Shown here: positions 17,701 through 25,140 of the stretch, piece after piece
Layout: each line of letters opens with the position of its first letter
Position numbering within the stretch: position 1 is the first letter of the stretch
Assembly: GCF_000308495.1 (NCBI RefSeq)
Contig: NZ_BAFU01000023.1
Span: 1-64,000, forward strand
Source of the DNA: Nocardia brevicatena NBRC 12119
GTDB lineage: Bacteria > Actinomycetota > Actinomycetes > Mycobacteriales > Mycobacteriaceae
Direction: 5' to 3'
Length of the DNA stretch: 64,000 bases
The notes under the pieces: model-generated
What the model was told of the DNA's origin: nothing
The model's input: the letters and a program-made list of their open reading frames with translations, nothing else
Database searches by the model: none
Translations under genes and position numbers: made by a program

Positions 17701-19435
17701 GGCCGAAGGCGGGGGTGACCAGTACGCGGTCGTAGGTGATCTCCTCGATCCGCCAACTGGTGGCCCCGAGTGCGAAAACATCGCCCACTCGCGACTCGTA
17801 GACCATCTCCTCGTCGAGTTCGCCCACCCGGGAGGCCTTTTCGCCCACCATGTACACCGCGAACATGCCGCGGTCGGGAATCGCCCCGCCGGAGGTCACC
17901 GCCAGCCGCTGGGCGCCCGGACGGCCCGTGAGGGTGCCGGCGTCGCGGTCCCAGACCAGCCGCGGGCGCAGCCCGGCGAACTCGTCGGACGGATAGCGGC
18001 CGGACAGCAGGTCCAGCACCGCCTCGTAGGATGACCGGGGTAGCGCGGCGTAACTGCCGGTGCCGCGCACCGTCTCGAACCAGGCGTCCACGTCCAGTGT
18101 GTCCAGGGCGCAGGCGGCGACCGTCTGCTGGGCCAGAATGTCCAACGGGTGCGCGGGAATCCGGATCTCCTCGATCTGCCCGGTGGCCATCCGTCGCGCC
18201 GCCACCGCGCAGTGGACGACATCGGTGCGGTGCTTCGGGAACAACACCCCACGCGATATCTCGCCCACCCGGTGACCGGCCCGTCCCACGCGCTGTAGCC
18301 CGCTCGCCACCGACGGCGGCGCCTCCACCTGCACCACCAGTTCCACCGCGCCCATATCGATCCCGAGTTCGAGGCTGCTGGTGGCGACCACACAACGCAG
18401 CCGCCCGCTCTTGAGATCGTCCTCGATCAGCGCCCGCTGTTCCTTGCTGACCGAACCGTGGTGCGCCCGCGCCAACAGTGGCGCGGCCCCGTGGACGACC
18501 TCGGTGGACGGTCCGATCTGAGCGGGCGGGGCGTGTTCGGTGTCCACCGGTTCGCCCAGCCGCTCGGCGTAGGTCTCGTTGAGCCGCGCGGTGAGCCGCT
18601 CGGCCAGCCGGCGCGAGTTCGCGAACACGATGGAGGACCGGTGCGCCAGAACCAGTTCCACGATGGCCTCGTCGACATGCGGCCAGATCGATCCGGGTTG
18701 ATCGGATTCGCCGGGTTCGGTCATATCCGCGACCGGGACCCGCACCGACAGGTCGAAGGTCTTCGGCGCGGGCGGAGACACGATGGTGATCGGGGCGGAG
18801 CCCACCAGGAACCGCCCCATCTCTTCCGGCGGCCGGACCGTCGCCGACAGTCCTATCCGCTGGACCGGGCGCTCGGTGAGCCGATCCAGCCGGGCCAGCG
18901 ACAACGCAAGATGCGCACCTCGTTTGGAGCCGGCGATGGCATGCACCTCGTCCACGATCACCGTCCGCACGCCGCGCAGCGTCTCCCGGGCCGCCGAGGT
19001 GAGCATGAGGAACAGCGATTCCGGGGTGGTGATCAGAATGTCGGGCGGGGTGCGCTGTAGGGCGCGGCGCTCCTTGGCGGTGGTATCGCCGGAGCGCACC
19101 TCCACGCTGATCTCCGGTGGTTCCAGGCCGAGTCGCTGTGCCGTCCGCCGCACCCCCACCAGCGGCGCCCGCAGATTGCGTTCCACATCCACCGCCAGCG
19201 CCTTGAGCGGGGATACGTAGAGCACCGAGGTGCCGCCGCTCTCCGGTCGCACACCGGTCGCCAGTTGGTCGATCGCCCACAGGAACGCCGAGAGCGTCTT
19301 GCCCGAGCCGGTGGGCGCGATCACCAGGGTGTGCTCGCCCGCGGCAATGGCGCGCCACGCGCCGACCTGGGCGGCCGTCGGCGCGGGGAAGGCGCCGTCG
19401 AACCATTCCTGGGTGGCGGGAGAGAACACGGGCAC
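14777..19435 (-). CDS. lhr: Large ATP-dependent helicase Lhr
   Basis: 1552 aa, superfamily 2 DNA helicase of the Lhr family (DNA repair, 3'-5' translocase). Start GTG 19435 gives PVFSPATQEWFDGAF. Walker A APTGSGKTLSAF, DEVH box VDEVHAIAG, motif III GLSATVRPPEE, FANSRRLAERL and motif VI QRVGRAGHRVGE fall in the first 450 residues, followed by the winged-helix and long C-terminal domains. Length matches mycobacterial Lhr (about 1500 aa). The first 37 codons and about 30 bp upstream exist a second time at 25900-26039, so the native upstream region of this copy may have been replaced. Confidence 0.93.
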   Translation of the reverse strand: MPVFSPATQEWFDGAFPAPTAAQVGAWRAIAAGEHTLVIAPTGSGKTLSAFLWAIDQLATGVRPESGGTSVLYVSPLKALAVDVERNLRAPLVGVRRTAQRLGLEPPEISVEVRSGDTTAKERRALQRTPPDILITTPESLFLMLTSAARETLRGVRTVIVDEVHAIAGSKRGAHLALSLARLDRLTERPVQRIGLSATVRPPEEMGRFLVGSAPITIVSPPAPKTFDLSVRVPVADMTEPGESDQPGSIWPHVDEAIVELVLAHRSSIVFANSRRLAERLTARLNETYAERLGEPVDTEHAPPAQIGPSTEVVHGAAPLLARAHHGSVSKEQRALIEDDLKSGRLRCVVATSSLELGIDMGAVELVVQVEAPPSVASGLQRVGRAGHRVGEISRGVLFPKHRTDVVHCAVAARRMATGQIEEIRIPAHPLDILAQQTVAACALDTLDVDAWFETVRGTGSYAALPRSSYEAVLDLLSGRYPSDEFAGLRPRLVWDRDAGTLTGRPGAQRLAVTSGGAIPDRGMFAVYMVGEKASRVGELDEEMVYESRVGDVFALGATSWRIEEITYDRVLVTPAFGQPGRLPFWHGDGLGRPAELGAAVGEFVRRAGREGAGEETFAELTTASGLDENAANNLLALLEEQRTATGRLPTDRTLVVERFRDELGDWRLVLHSPYGMPLHAPWALAIGSRLRERFGVDAAPTASDDGIVVRLPDTTDDPPGAELFVFEPDEIEDLVTEQVGASALFASRFRECAARALLLPRRDPGRRAPLWQQRQRSAQLLDVARKYPEFPILLETVRECLRDVYDLPSLRDLLGRLARRQVRLVEVETATPSPFANSLLFEYIGQFMYDGDSPLAERKAAALALDSGLLAELLGRVELRELLDRQVITETEQELQRLTPQRQARDMEGLADLLRLLGPLTPDEAAQRCRSDPAEWFTELLHSRRALEVSYAGHIWWAAVEDAARLRDALGVPLPVGTPAAFVEPVADPLGDLVARYARTHGPFATEAPAHRFGLGTAVVAPVLHRLAAEKRVVEGEFTPDAAGSEWCDGQVLRRLRRRSLAAARHEVEPVSIAAFGRFLPDWQQVGSGELRGVDGVAAVVEQLAGVPIPASAWESLVLPARVADYSPAMLDELMATGEVRWSGHGAINAKDGWIALHPAELAPTTLAPADEIEFTEAHLHLLATLGAEIPTWTPAPTPAIGATGSDGHDAPTPGADTASANPATRGPAGQPVRPGPQPAPMAIRPGPGGGAFFFRQLADSTGLSDESEVVTALWDLVWAGLVSGDTFAPVRARLCGATRTPTAHRTPRRAPRARAYLPRPAAPSRSSPPTVAGRWSLLPDRLADNTVRAHTTADLLLERYGVLTRGSVQSEGVPGGFALMYRVLSEFEDRGRCRRGYFVDSLGGAQFSTTDVVDRLRSFEGEQRVTGTAVALAACDPANPYGAALPWPKTEADSGHRPGRKAGALVVLVDGDPVLYLERGGKTLLTFTEDPTVRRAAAHALADLVRFRRVDSLVIDRVDGDTVHGNTFADFLTEAGFSPTPRGLRLRGRV

Positions 19436-19464
19436 GGCTCCCAGTCTGCACCGAGGCACCGACA
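19325..19464. repeat. lhr 5'-end direct repeat, copy 1 (inside lhr)
   Basis: 140 bp covering the first 37 codons of lhr plus about 30 bp upstream. It is almost identical to 25900-26039 in the same orientation, with about five differences by eye. Together the copies bracket a 6.4-kb block of accessory genes. Confidence 0.9.
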
Positions 19465-19594
19465 GGTCGGCATGCCTCCACGAAGGCGCCACATATTCGC
19501 AGTCGGGCGGGTGCGGCATCGAGCGGCCCCGCGAAGTCTGCCTCGACGAACCCCGAAACGAAAAACTCAGAAGCCAGGCGTAGGAGATCAGCAG

Positions 19595-19933
19595 ATGGGC
19601 AACCGCAACGACGTACTCGACACCGCTGCGCGCAAGCTTCCCGACCTGCCGGCCCGGTTTCGTGTGCTCGTGGATCGCGAGTCGCCGTCGAGTTACCGCC
19701 CGGGCCTCGAACTCTGTGCCTCGTTGATCCGGCCATGGTTGTCGGCAGCGCTCGAGCGTCCCGTCCGGATGGAACGCACAGGCGAGAACGTGCACATCCT
19801 GGCCGAAGCCCCCGATCCCGGAGTACTGGTGCTGGGCCATTTCGACACCGTGTGGCCAGTGGGCACAACCGCGGACTGGCCGTTCTCGATCACCGACGGA
19901 ATCGCCACCGGACCCGACGCCTTCGACATGTGA
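19595..19933 (+). pseudogene. Truncated M20 glutamate carboxypeptidase-like gene
   Basis: 112 aa matching only the N-terminal quarter of M20 glutamate carboxypeptidases. It contains VLVLGHFDTVWPVGTT with the first metal His and catalytic Asp, and ends ATGPDAFDM immediately before a TGA, at the point where the family continues with the bridging-Asp region (GxFDMK). AGGAGA precedes the ATG. Without the rest of the catalytic and lid domains it cannot be active. It begins 130 bp from the edge of lhr repeat copy 1. Confidence 0.7.
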
Positions 19934-20038
19934 GTGGCAGCGCCGTCTGGGGAGTGAGGACCAGGAGTTCGTGACCCTCCTTCCCCTGCCAAGGTGGCCG
20001 GCTGATCGAGTGGTTGAAGGGCGACGGCCAGCCAGCCT

Positions 20039-20925
20039 TCAACGTTCTCGCTCCATACCCCGCTCCCTCTCGGACCTTTCCCGGCCGCCGCGAGTCGAAC
20101 CCGCCCGAGGGGGTTCCCGATGCGGCGACTCGATTCCCGGTGTCGGCCGTGAGACGGCCAGCAGATCCGCCGCCTCTCGACCGGTCATGGGCAGTATCTG
20201 CCCCCGTGCTGCGGCTTCCCGTTCTCGGCGAATATGGTCCGCCAGCCGCTCAGCGGCCTCGCGTTGTTTCTGCTGGGCCTCACGCGTTTGGCGTTCGCGT
20301 TTGGCTTGCTCCACGGCACGCCGAGCCGACTCCTGGGTGCGCTCCTTCTCCTGACGTTTCTCGCGAAGCTCTTTCGCCTTTTGCAGGCCCCGCATCTTCG
20401 GGGAGTCGAAGAGCTCCAGTTGGTCGCGGTTACGCTCGAGGTCCCTACCTACTTCCAGGGCGTTTTGGCCTGCTCTTTGGTGATCTCCTCGATATGGAAT
20501 CGGCCGGGGAAGTCGCGGACGAGGGCGTCGAGTCCTTTGCGGGTGGCCGAATCGGCAGCGCCTTGCTGGAGAACCCAGGTGCCGCGAGCGTTCGGGTCGA
20601 GCGTGAGGGCTTCGCGATCTTTGGCTATCTGCTCCATGGTGAGCTCGCCGCCGACGTTTTCGCCCCACTTGTATTCGGTGAAGTCCCGGCCGCCGAGTTC
20701 GTTGACGGCGAGGGCGGTGTCGTGCCTACGCGATCGGCCCGATTCCAGATCTAGGGTTTGCTCGTGGTGCCACCCATTTTCGCGCGTCTCACCCCGTAGC
20801 TCCGCCATCCCACGATGGAACCAGCGACCGAGATCGTGGGATCTGCGTGCTCGTTCGGAGACTTCGCGCTGCTCACGGCGAGCGTTTTCGACAGCTCGGC
20901 GCTGGTACTCATCGTTGCCGGCCAT
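20039..20925 (-). pseudogene. Frameshifted nuclease-like (possible PD-(D/E)XK toxin) gene
   Basis: Two overlapping frames appear to be one gene. Frame one (20925-20449) encodes 158 aa with charged helices, then HDTALAVNELGG and FTEYKWGEN, whose spaced D and E-x-K fit a PD-(D/E)XK nuclease core. It stops just after KEQAKTPWK. The next frame continues from about 20465 with ALEVGRDLERNRDQL and a long Arg/Glu/Gln coiled coil (KAKELREKRQEKERTQ). The shift lies at an A4 run (plus-strand T4 at about 20463). Toxin identity is inference from the motif and the neighbouring gene. Confidence 0.5.
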
Positions 20926-20940
20926 CCCCCCGCACCCCGG

Positions 20941-21510
20941 TCAGGCCAGTCCGTGCTTCCGCCGTAGCTCGACACCCTCGTGCGGTATCCCATGGGCCTC
21001 GGCGTAATCGACGGCCCGTGAATGCCACTCGAAGGTTATCGATATAAAACCTGCCTCAGCGGCATCGAACAGCATATTGACCGGGTAGTCGACGGTCTCA
21101 GCCCAGTCGTAGCGGATCGTCGGGCCGAACTCGTGCAACACTCTCGCCTCAGGGTCGTTGATCCATCGGCCGCCGCAGTACCGCACGAAGTATTCGCCGA
21201 TGTAGCAGAGGAACTGGGTTACGACATCGGCCCTGTCGGGTTCAAACAGCGCGTCCTCATCGGGGAAGAAGTAGCGGAACACGTCACTGAGCCAATGGTC
21301 TGCCATCTCATTGCTGTACCGATCAACCCCCTGCGGCATGGGTCCCACAACCTTACCGGCGGGAGTCGTCCAGCCTGTGAGGCCGCCGATCGGGACACTG
21401 GGGAGGGTTTCGGTGAACAGCCGGTCTATCTCTTCGGCGATATGTTGCGGGCTGGACCACACCACCCACTCGGGGTCGTCCTGAGCGGCTTTGTCAATTC
21501 CGTCGTCCAC
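20941..21510 (-). CDS. Hypothetical acidic protein, possible immunity partner
   Basis: 189 aa from GTG 21510, chosen because AGGGGAAGG lies 8 bp upstream; the longer ORF start lacks a site. It is acidic and Trp/Tyr-rich (WVVWSSPQ, DVFRYFFPDEDALF, FLCYIGEYFVRYCGGRW). The IGEYxxRxxGGRW segment resembles small soluble immunity-like proteins, but no family is recognised with confidence. Its stop is 15 bp before the start of the nuclease-like gene, so the two probably form one operon. Confidence 0.6.
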   Translation of the reverse strand: MDDGIDKAAQDDPEWVVWSSPQHIAEEIDRLFTETLPSVPIGGLTGWTTPAGKVVGPMPQGVDRYSNEMADHWLSDVFRYFFPDEDALFEPDRADVVTQFLCYIGEYFVRYCGGRWINDPEARVLHEFGPTIRYDWAETVDYPVNMLFDAAEAGFISITFEWHSRAVDYAEAHGIPHEGVELRRKHGLA

Positions 21511-21726
21511 TGAACGAGCCTTCCCCTCGCTGCCGACCGACCGAGTGTCGCGGTGCGGTAGACGATACGACGCAGCCGCCGGTCGCGGCAACGACCGAAC
21601 CCTGACACCCCGAAACGAGGCCGTTCTCTGTCCGGTCGGCGGGCGGGGCCAACCGTAGCCGTGGCCGCGTAACCGCCTTCTCTTCTAGACGAGCACTGCC
21701 AGTGCCCGGAGCCCTATCCTGAGACA

Positions 21727-22068
21727 ATGCCCGACGAGTACGTGAACGTGTCTGTCGTAGTAGCCGCCGATGGCTCCGTCATCGAGGCGACCCACGATGG
21801 GGAACAGGTTGCCGATATCCGGGTACAGCCCTTCCCTTCGGGCGCTTTCGACGTCGCGTTCCTCACCACCATGGAGCCGTCGACCAGCCGCTCCATGGTG
21901 GAAGCCACCGCCGAGGGCGACGCTCACGCCTCCGTGGAGGGGCTGTACTGCAGCTTCAGCGCAGCCGACCCAAGCTACCCTCAAGAGGTGACCGTGCGGG
22001 TGCGGATCTCACGCGGCCCGGAATCCATGGCAGGTGGGTTCCGCCTCGATCTGCAGCTTGCCCGTTAA
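21727..22068 (+). CDS. Hypothetical protein
   Basis: 113 aa, beginning MPDEYVNVSVVVAADGSV. Mostly alternating hydrophobic/polar strands; no signal peptide or transmembrane helix. It looks like a small beta-rich cytoplasmic protein. The 3' end overlaps the convergent XRE regulator gene by 4 bp. Family not recognised. Confidence 0.5.
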   Translation: MPDEYVNVSVVVAADGSVIEATHDGEQVADIRVQPFPSGAFDVAFLTTMEPSTSRSMVEATAEGDAHASVEGLYCSFSAADPSYPQEVTVRVRISRGPESMAGGFRLDLQLAR

Positions 22069-23303
22069 ACGGGCAGCGACCTGCGGGCTGCCCAGAACTG
22101 CGCGACAGCGGGCTGACTCTGCCACGGAATCAGTACCTTGTCCAAGCGTTGCAGTTCCATCGCCAACCGTCCCGAGCCTGACCCCTGCCCGGCTGTCAGG
22201 GCTTCCATCCCGAGTCCGGCGGCGTGTTCGACCTCATTGTTGCCAGCATGCGCTATTGCCGCGCGTACCGTGTACACGGTCCTGTCCCTGGCATAGCGCG
22301 GTGGCAGAGCGTCGAGTACCTGAGTGAAATGCTCTACCGCCCTGTCGAATTTGCCCAGTGTAGACAGACTGTCTGCTCGGTGGACGGTGATATAGGAGGT
22401 ATCGAGCCGGCCCGACCATGGCAGGTCTGGGTCCATATCAGGATCATCGAGCGATTTCAGCGCCTCGTCGTAGGCGTTTTCTGCCGCTTTATGGTCGCCC
22501 AGTAGTGCGTGCCCGTGCCCAGCCCGCATGTTTGCGAGGGATTCGATCGGTGCGTCGCCCAGGGCCCTGCGGATCGCGGCGGCAGCGAGCGCGACGGTTT
22601 CACCACCGTCTCCTGCGTCGCCGGACAAGTGTGCTTTGCGGTTGAGGATGTAGGAGGACATGACGTCGTTTCCGGCTGCCATGGACCACTGGAACGCTCG
22701 ATCTGTCCAATACTCCGCTGCCGCGAAGTCCCCCAGATCCTGGTAGAGCCAGCCGGCGAACTCCGCATAGTTGGTTTGCATGTTGAGCAACCCGACGGCG
22801 TCCATACCGTGCAACTTGCGCAATTGACTCATGACCTGGATCTGCTGCTGCACGATCGGGATCACGGTCGTCGGACCCAGGAGGCTGTCCTGGTCGACGA
22901 GCACCCGTTTGAGCTGACGGAAGTGGTCGAGATAATCGATATCCGCGTTGCGATTGAACATGATCTGCGGGACGGAAGTCCCGAGCGTCGCTGTCGCGAT
23001 GAAGTCGCGCCGGGAGAGCGGCATGCAGCCTTCTCCATTCTCGTGAAGATCGTCGTGGCCCAACATACCGCGCCCATCGACGTCGAGATGGAACGAGGCC
23101 ACAGCGGCGATCTCGATCAAACGCCCGGATGCCGACAGCTCCCGGTCGAGTAGCAGGACGACGTCCGGCGCCGGCTTGCGGAGCCCTCGTTCGATCCGCG
23201 ACAGGTTCCCCGCGTTGTAATTGATCCGGCGAGCCAGGCTCCGCAGCGATTCCTGGCCGCGGAGTCTTTTCAACTCATCACCAAAAAAACGCCATTGATC
23301 CAT
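22065..23303 (-). CDS. XRE-family regulator with TPR-like C-terminal domain
   Basis: 412 aa from ATG 23303, preceded by GGAGGG; an upstream ATG (23327) is possible. N-terminal helix-turn-helix (ELKRLRGQESLRSLARRI, NAGNLSRIERGLRKP) in residues 8-60, then LSRRDFIATA. About 280 residues of tetratricopeptide-like helical repeats follow (GDFAAAEYWTDRAFQWS, GDHKAAENAYDEAL, GKFDRAVEHFTQVL). This class is common in actinobacteria beside small accessory genes. A perfect 9-bp palindrome sits directly upstream, consistent with autoregulation and control of the divergent genes. Confidence 0.85.
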   Translation of the reverse strand: MDQWRFFGDELKRLRGQESLRSLARRINYNAGNLSRIERGLRKPAPDVVLLLDRELSASGRLIEIAAVASFHLDVDGRGMLGHDDLHENGEGCMPLSRRDFIATATLGTSVPQIMFNRNADIDYLDHFRQLKRVLVDQDSLLGPTTVIPIVQQQIQVMSQLRKLHGMDAVGLLNMQTNYAEFAGWLYQDLGDFAAAEYWTDRAFQWSMAAGNDVMSSYILNRKAHLSGDAGDGGETVALAAAAIRRALGDAPIESLANMRAGHGHALLGDHKAAENAYDEALKSLDDPDMDPDLPWSGRLDTSYITVHRADSLSTLGKFDRAVEHFTQVLDALPPRYARDRTVYTVRAAIAHAGNNEVEHAAGLGMEALTAGQGSGSGRLAMELQRLDKVLIPWQSQPAVAQFWAARRSLPV

Positions 23304-23333
23304 GGCCCGACCCTCCCATGAGCCCATCTACCT

Positions 23334-23362
23334 GCGTTGCAGGATTGCCAACACTGCAACGC
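23334..23362. promoter_or_regulatory. Candidate operator of the XRE regulator
   Basis: GCGTTGCAG (11 bp) CTGCAACGC, perfect 9-bp arms, followed by a further half-like GCTAGCGCAAC. It lies between the regulator start (23303) and the divergent plus-strand genes, the expected place for an autoregulatory site. Confidence 0.55.
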
Positions 23363-23473
23363 TAGCGCAACACATCTGGCCACGCCGACGCTGAATACAC
23401 CACCCCGCGCAGTTGTGCACCGACTCCGGCGCGGGGTCGGCCGACACCACACAACACCACACCGAGGTCCCCC

Positions 23474-23740
23474 ATGCCAGAGATCGTTGACCCCGCCGCC
23501 GAGATGCGGTCGAGCATATGGGCGCCGAACCCCCCCGTGAGACCCAACGCTGGTAAGGCACCCATAAGCGGGCTCCCCACCAGAGGAGCGATCAAACCCG
23601 GCGATGGTGACGACTGTCGCAGCCCCGCCCCCATTAACGGCAACTCACATGCCCATCAGGTGCTCAGCCGGCACGCCGCGCACCGTTGCCGACGCTATTA
23701 CGACGCACTGCATCACACCACGGAACAGCACCATGGGTGA
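23474..23740 (+). CDS. Hypothetical small protein (doubtful)
   Basis: 88 aa from ATG 23474 with GAGG 6 bp upstream; Pro/His/Arg-rich without recognisable domain. It overlaps the start of the next reading frame by 8 bp. Its position in the divergent promoter region of the XRE gene is compatible with a leader or first gene of a plus-strand operon, but composition does not prove coding. Confidence 0.3.
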   Translation: MPEIVDPAAEMRSSIWAPNPPVRPNAGKAPISGLPTRGAIKPGDGDDCRSPAPINGNSHAHQVLSRHAAHRCRRYYDALHHTTEQHHG

Positions 23741-24077
23741 AGTTAGCGACTGGAATGACCGATTCACCCCACAGCAGATGTACTATGCGTGACTGGATTG
23801 GTGTCGCAGGCACTATCCCCCGACACATGTGTTCCGGGCGAAACTTGAGGAAGCTGGCCCCCCGCCTCCGACAGCCGCAGACGGGCTGATCGGCAAGGTG
23901 CGCTACTACCAGCGCCGCCCACCCACCCTGGAGAGATACGCCCGCTTCCTCGACGAAGCGCTCGCCGCCGACGTCATCACCGCAGACGACCGCGCCACCC
24001 TCGCCGAACGGATGCCCATTGAAGGTGTCGCCGCAGTGCGCGCCCGGTTGGCCCACACCGGACAGGAGACGTCATGA
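23733..24077 (+). pseudogene. Small island gene interrupted by an in-frame TGA
   Basis: From ATG 23733 the frame reads MGEVSDWNDRFTPQQMYYA. It meets TGA at 23790-23792, then continues without shift as LDWCRRHYPPTHVFRAKLEEAG through to 24077. The last part contains VRYYQRRPPTLERYARFLDEAL and overlaps the next gene by 4 bp (ATGA). Either the gene is a nonsense pseudogene, or translation restarts at GTG 23829 to give an 82-aa product. No family recognised. Confidence 0.5.
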
Positions 24078-24847
24078 GGCACGAGGAGGACACCGCCAAC
24101 TGCGAATGCCGTACCGGTCCCTGGGTTCCAGCGCGCGTATTCGGGCGAGCCCGGTACGACAGAAACGGATGCATCGCCGCTGTCCGCTGCCCCGAAAGCG
24201 ACTTCTGCCACCACATGGCACCCGTCGACCACACCGGGCACATTACCCGGCACCCCCGCACAGTGCCCGGCGCCTGCCCGTGGGTCGGTGTCCGCGTCGT
24301 CGGCGATACCCACACCGTTTGCTCTTGCGGGAAACCCCCGTACATCACTACCCGGCAGTTACGGATCGTCCTGCGCAAAGGCAACTTCCCGTTCGGGCCC
24401 GTGCGGGATCTGCGCTGCCCTGGCTCCCTGCACTGCCTCGACTACGCGCCGGTCGATGTCCACGGCATGATCGGCGACAACGCTCGCGACATCCCGCTCC
24501 AATGCCCATGGGTGGGCGTGCGAGTCCACAACCGTGGCCTACCGCCCGCGCTGCTCGACCCGGAAACAGCGGTCGGATACGTGGTCGCAGACAACCCCGA
24601 CTACGCGCAATGGGTCGGACGACAGATCAAGGCCCGCGCCACCGCCCTCGGCTACCGGCTCGCGACCACCGTCACCGCCCACCCCGGAGACCCCCTCGAC
24701 AAGCTCTCCAAGGCGCTGCCCCGGCTGGAAGCAACCGCAGTCATCGTGCCCGACCTCGCCCATCTGGAACCCGGAAATCGGTGGCCCGGCGTGCGGATCA
24801 TCACCACGAACCCGGAGACGATCGTCGAACCATGGGCCGAGCTGTAG
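24074..24847 (+). CDS. Cys-rich protein with duplicated motif and resolvase-like C-terminus
   Basis: 257 aa. An internal duplication is plain: VRCPESDFCHHMAPVD...CPWVGVRV at about residues 38-75 and LRCPGSLHCLDYAPVD...CPWVGVRV at about 113-151, with paired cysteines that could bind metal. The last 90 residues (VGYVVADNPDYAQWVGRQIK, ALGYRLATTV, ATAVIVPDLAHL) resemble the N-terminal fold of serine resolvases but lack the catalytic-serine motif. Coupled to the preceding frame by ATGA. A recombinase-derived accessory protein is my inference. Confidence 0.55.
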   Translation: MRHEEDTANCECRTGPWVPARVFGRARYDRNGCIAAVRCPESDFCHHMAPVDHTGHITRHPRTVPGACPWVGVRVVGDTHTVCSCGKPPYITTRQLRIVLRKGNFPFGPVRDLRCPGSLHCLDYAPVDVHGMIGDNARDIPLQCPWVGVRVHNRGLPPALLDPETAVGYVVADNPDYAQWVGRQIKARATALGYRLATTVTAHPGDPLDKLSKALPRLEATAVIVPDLAHLEPGNRWPGVRIITTNPETIVEPWAEL

Positions 24848-25140
24848 GTCCACCGGTGAGGAAATGCGCCATACTCCGCACCCGACTCACCCTCATACTC
24901 ATGCGAGAAAGCCGGCGGGAATCAAGCCCGCCATTGAGCCCTGACCAGGGAATCAAGAAATCTATAAGGAATGCCGGCGGGAATGTTGCGAGAGCCTGAA
25001 TTCCAAGCGTGCCCTGTTCACGCCCTACGGGCAGTTGCTCGTGCACCAGCTCGCCGAGTTCGCGTTCACCCTCGACTGGGATTACGTTGAGGAGTCGATC
25101 TCTGGGAACAAGTTCTCCACCTACGCGGTCGCGGCCTGGG
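24848..25140. other. Island intergenic stretch with hairpins and a gene remnant
   Basis: Contains GGCGGG-AATCAAG-CCCGCC (24914-24932) and CCCTGACCAGGG (24940-24951), terminator-like stems after the Cys-rich gene. GCCGGCGGGAAT occurs twice (24911, 24973). From about 25005 a short open stretch reads RALFTPYGQLLVHQLAEF and LDWDYVEESISGNKF. It runs into the pentapeptide gene without its own start or domain, probably a remnant of a deleted gene. Confidence 0.4.

Noticed and set aside
17448-19868. Very long open frames antisense or out of frame to lhr (hundreds of codons).
   Set aside because: They are by-products of high-GC codon usage opposite a real gene: Arg/Pro/Gly-rich, no domains, no ribosome sites, and lhr motifs are complete in its own frame.
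20080-20110. tRNA T-arm-like sequence (GGTTCGACTC on the minus strand).
   Set aside because: The flanking bases do not form the 5-bp T stem, and no acceptor or anticodon arm could be folded around it.
22980-23010. Twin-arginine-like SRRDF motif in the XRE regulator.
   Set aside because: It lies about 100 residues into a DNA-binding protein, without a following hydrophobic secretion signal of proper position.
24905-24985. CRISPR-like short repeats (GCCGGCGGGAAT twice).
   Set aside because: Only two copies, no constant spacer length and no cas genes; better explained by small hairpins and chance.
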